Part shown: positions 6,123 through 6,571 of the stretch, piece by piece
Numbering within the stretch: position 1 is the stretch's first letter
Layout of the letters: the number at the start of each line of letters is the position of its first letter
NCBI GenBank assembly: GCA_903951185.1
Contig: CAJBBC010000138.1
Coordinates: 1-6,571 of the forward strand
DNA length: 6,571 bases
DNA from: an uncultured Actinomycetes bacterium
GTDB taxonomy: Bacteria > Actinomycetota > Actinomycetes > S36-B12 > UBA5976
Reading direction: 5' to 3'
Position numbers and translations under genes: made by a program
Notes under the pieces: generated by a model
The model's database searches: none
What the model was told of the DNA's origin: nothing
What the model saw: only the letters and a program-made list of their open reading frames with translations

Positions 6123-6571
6123 CTACCAGCCGCGATCTGCCAAGCGATGAGGAACTGGGATGTCAGCAACGTTAATTCCGACCATTGCTTCGCCAAGACC
6201 ACGGGAAGCTTGAGCAACTTTGTCTGGGTTATCAAAATGAAGTGTTGCTTGCACGATTGCTTTAGCGCGTTGTTCAGGATTTCCCGATTTGAAAATACCA
6301 GAGCCAACAAAGACCCCATCGGCACCAAGTTGCATCATCATTGCAGCGTCAGCAGGTGTTGCGATACCACCAGCAGTGAACAACACAACCGGTAAGGCAC
6401 CTTTTGCTGCAACTTCGACAACTAGATCGTAAGGTGCCTGTAATTCTTTGGCAGCTACGTATAGTTCATCTTTACTCATTGAACTTAGTCGCTTTAGTTC
6501 TCCGCGAATCGTACGCATGTGCGTTACTGCGTTAGAAACATCACCTGTGCCAGCTTCACCTTTGGAACGGA
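6123..6571 (-). CDS. pdxS: Pyridoxal 5'-phosphate synthase lyase subunit PdxS, C-terminal part
   Basis: PdxS is the (beta/alpha)8-barrel subunit that builds pyridoxal 5'-phosphate from ribose 5-phosphate, glyceraldehyde 3-phosphate and ammonia supplied by PdxT. It assembles as a dodecamer. Only the last 148 codons are in the window; the gene runs off the right edge, and an internal ATG at 6516-6518 is not the start. The first residues read RSKGEAGTGDVSNAVTHMR; their Lys corresponds to the second catalytic lysine (Lys149 of the B. subtilis enzyme, from memory), and GEAGTG is a phosphate-binding loop. ALPVVLFTAGGIATPADAA and LGADGVFVGSGIF follow, and the protein ends with the family-typical DRGW. 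The first catalytic lysine would lie outside the window. The TAG at 6123-6125 is two nt from pdxT. Confidence 0.97.
   Translation of the reverse strand, partial: RSKGEAGTGDVSNAVTHMRTIRGELKRLSSMSKDELYVAAKELQAPYDLVVEVAAKGALPVVLFTAGGIATPADAAMMMQLGADGVFVGSGIFKSGNPEQRAKAIVQATLHFDNPDKVAQASRGLGEAMVGINVADIPVPHRLADRGW

Noticed and set aside
6080..6328. 82-codon minus-strand frame overlapping pdxS and the start of pdxT.
   Set aside because: It lies in another frame of the clearly coding pdxS and shows no domain or family resemblance.
1..6571. Search for a novel system: CRISPR, toxin-antitoxin, phage or transposon remnants, tRNA, riboswitch.
   Set aside because: The window is almost fully occupied by eight recognised housekeeping genes. 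I saw no repeat arrays, terminal inverted repeats, tRNA-like folds or unexplained long spacers.

Overview
This window is a compact, housekeeping stretch of a bacterial chromosome. All eight genes lie on the minus strand, so they are read from the right edge to the left: pdxS (3' part only), pdxT, yebC, ruvC, ruvA, ruvB, secD and secF (end lost at the left edge). This order is the one I know from Actinobacteria (Actinomycetota). SecD also carries a proline/serine linker and a two-cysteine exported segment that resemble actinobacterial SecD. Base composition is modest, roughly mid-40s % GC in lines counted by eye. Together with very short spacers, this suggests a streamlined low-GC actinobacterium such as the freshwater acI/Nanopelagicales type. 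That placement is an inference; no rRNA or other marker is present.

Right third (about 4775-6571): pdxS and pdxT encode the two subunits of the DXP-independent pyridoxal 5'-phosphate synthase and are 2 nt apart. pdxT overlaps yebC by an ATGA junction. yebC encodes a YebC/TACO1-family protein and ends in an imperfect hairpin.

Middle (about 2520-4774): ruvC, ruvA and ruvB encode the Holliday-junction resolvasome. The 106-nt gap before ruvC holds the clearest regulatory signal here. It is a perfect CGAAC-N4-GTTCG palindrome of the Gram-positive/actinobacterial LexA (SOS) type, preceded by an extended -10-like sequence and followed by a strong ribosome binding site. The ruv genes therefore very probably form a DNA-damage-inducible unit. 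The site also argues for a ruvC start six codons downstream of the longest reading frame.

Left third (1-2519): secD (GTG start) and secF encode the accessory SecDF part of the Sec translocon and are joined by an ATGA overlap. The yajC gene often found between ruvB and secD is absent; only 70 nt lie there. The last ~60 nt of secF at the left edge hold an in-frame stop and several odd residues at otherwise conserved positions. The reading frame still matches SecF beyond the stop, which points to sequence error at a contig or read end rather than to a real short SecF.

I found no mobile element, CRISPR array, RNA gene or undescribed system. The points worth following are the SOS-box architecture, the damaged secF end, the missing yajC and the SecD insert.
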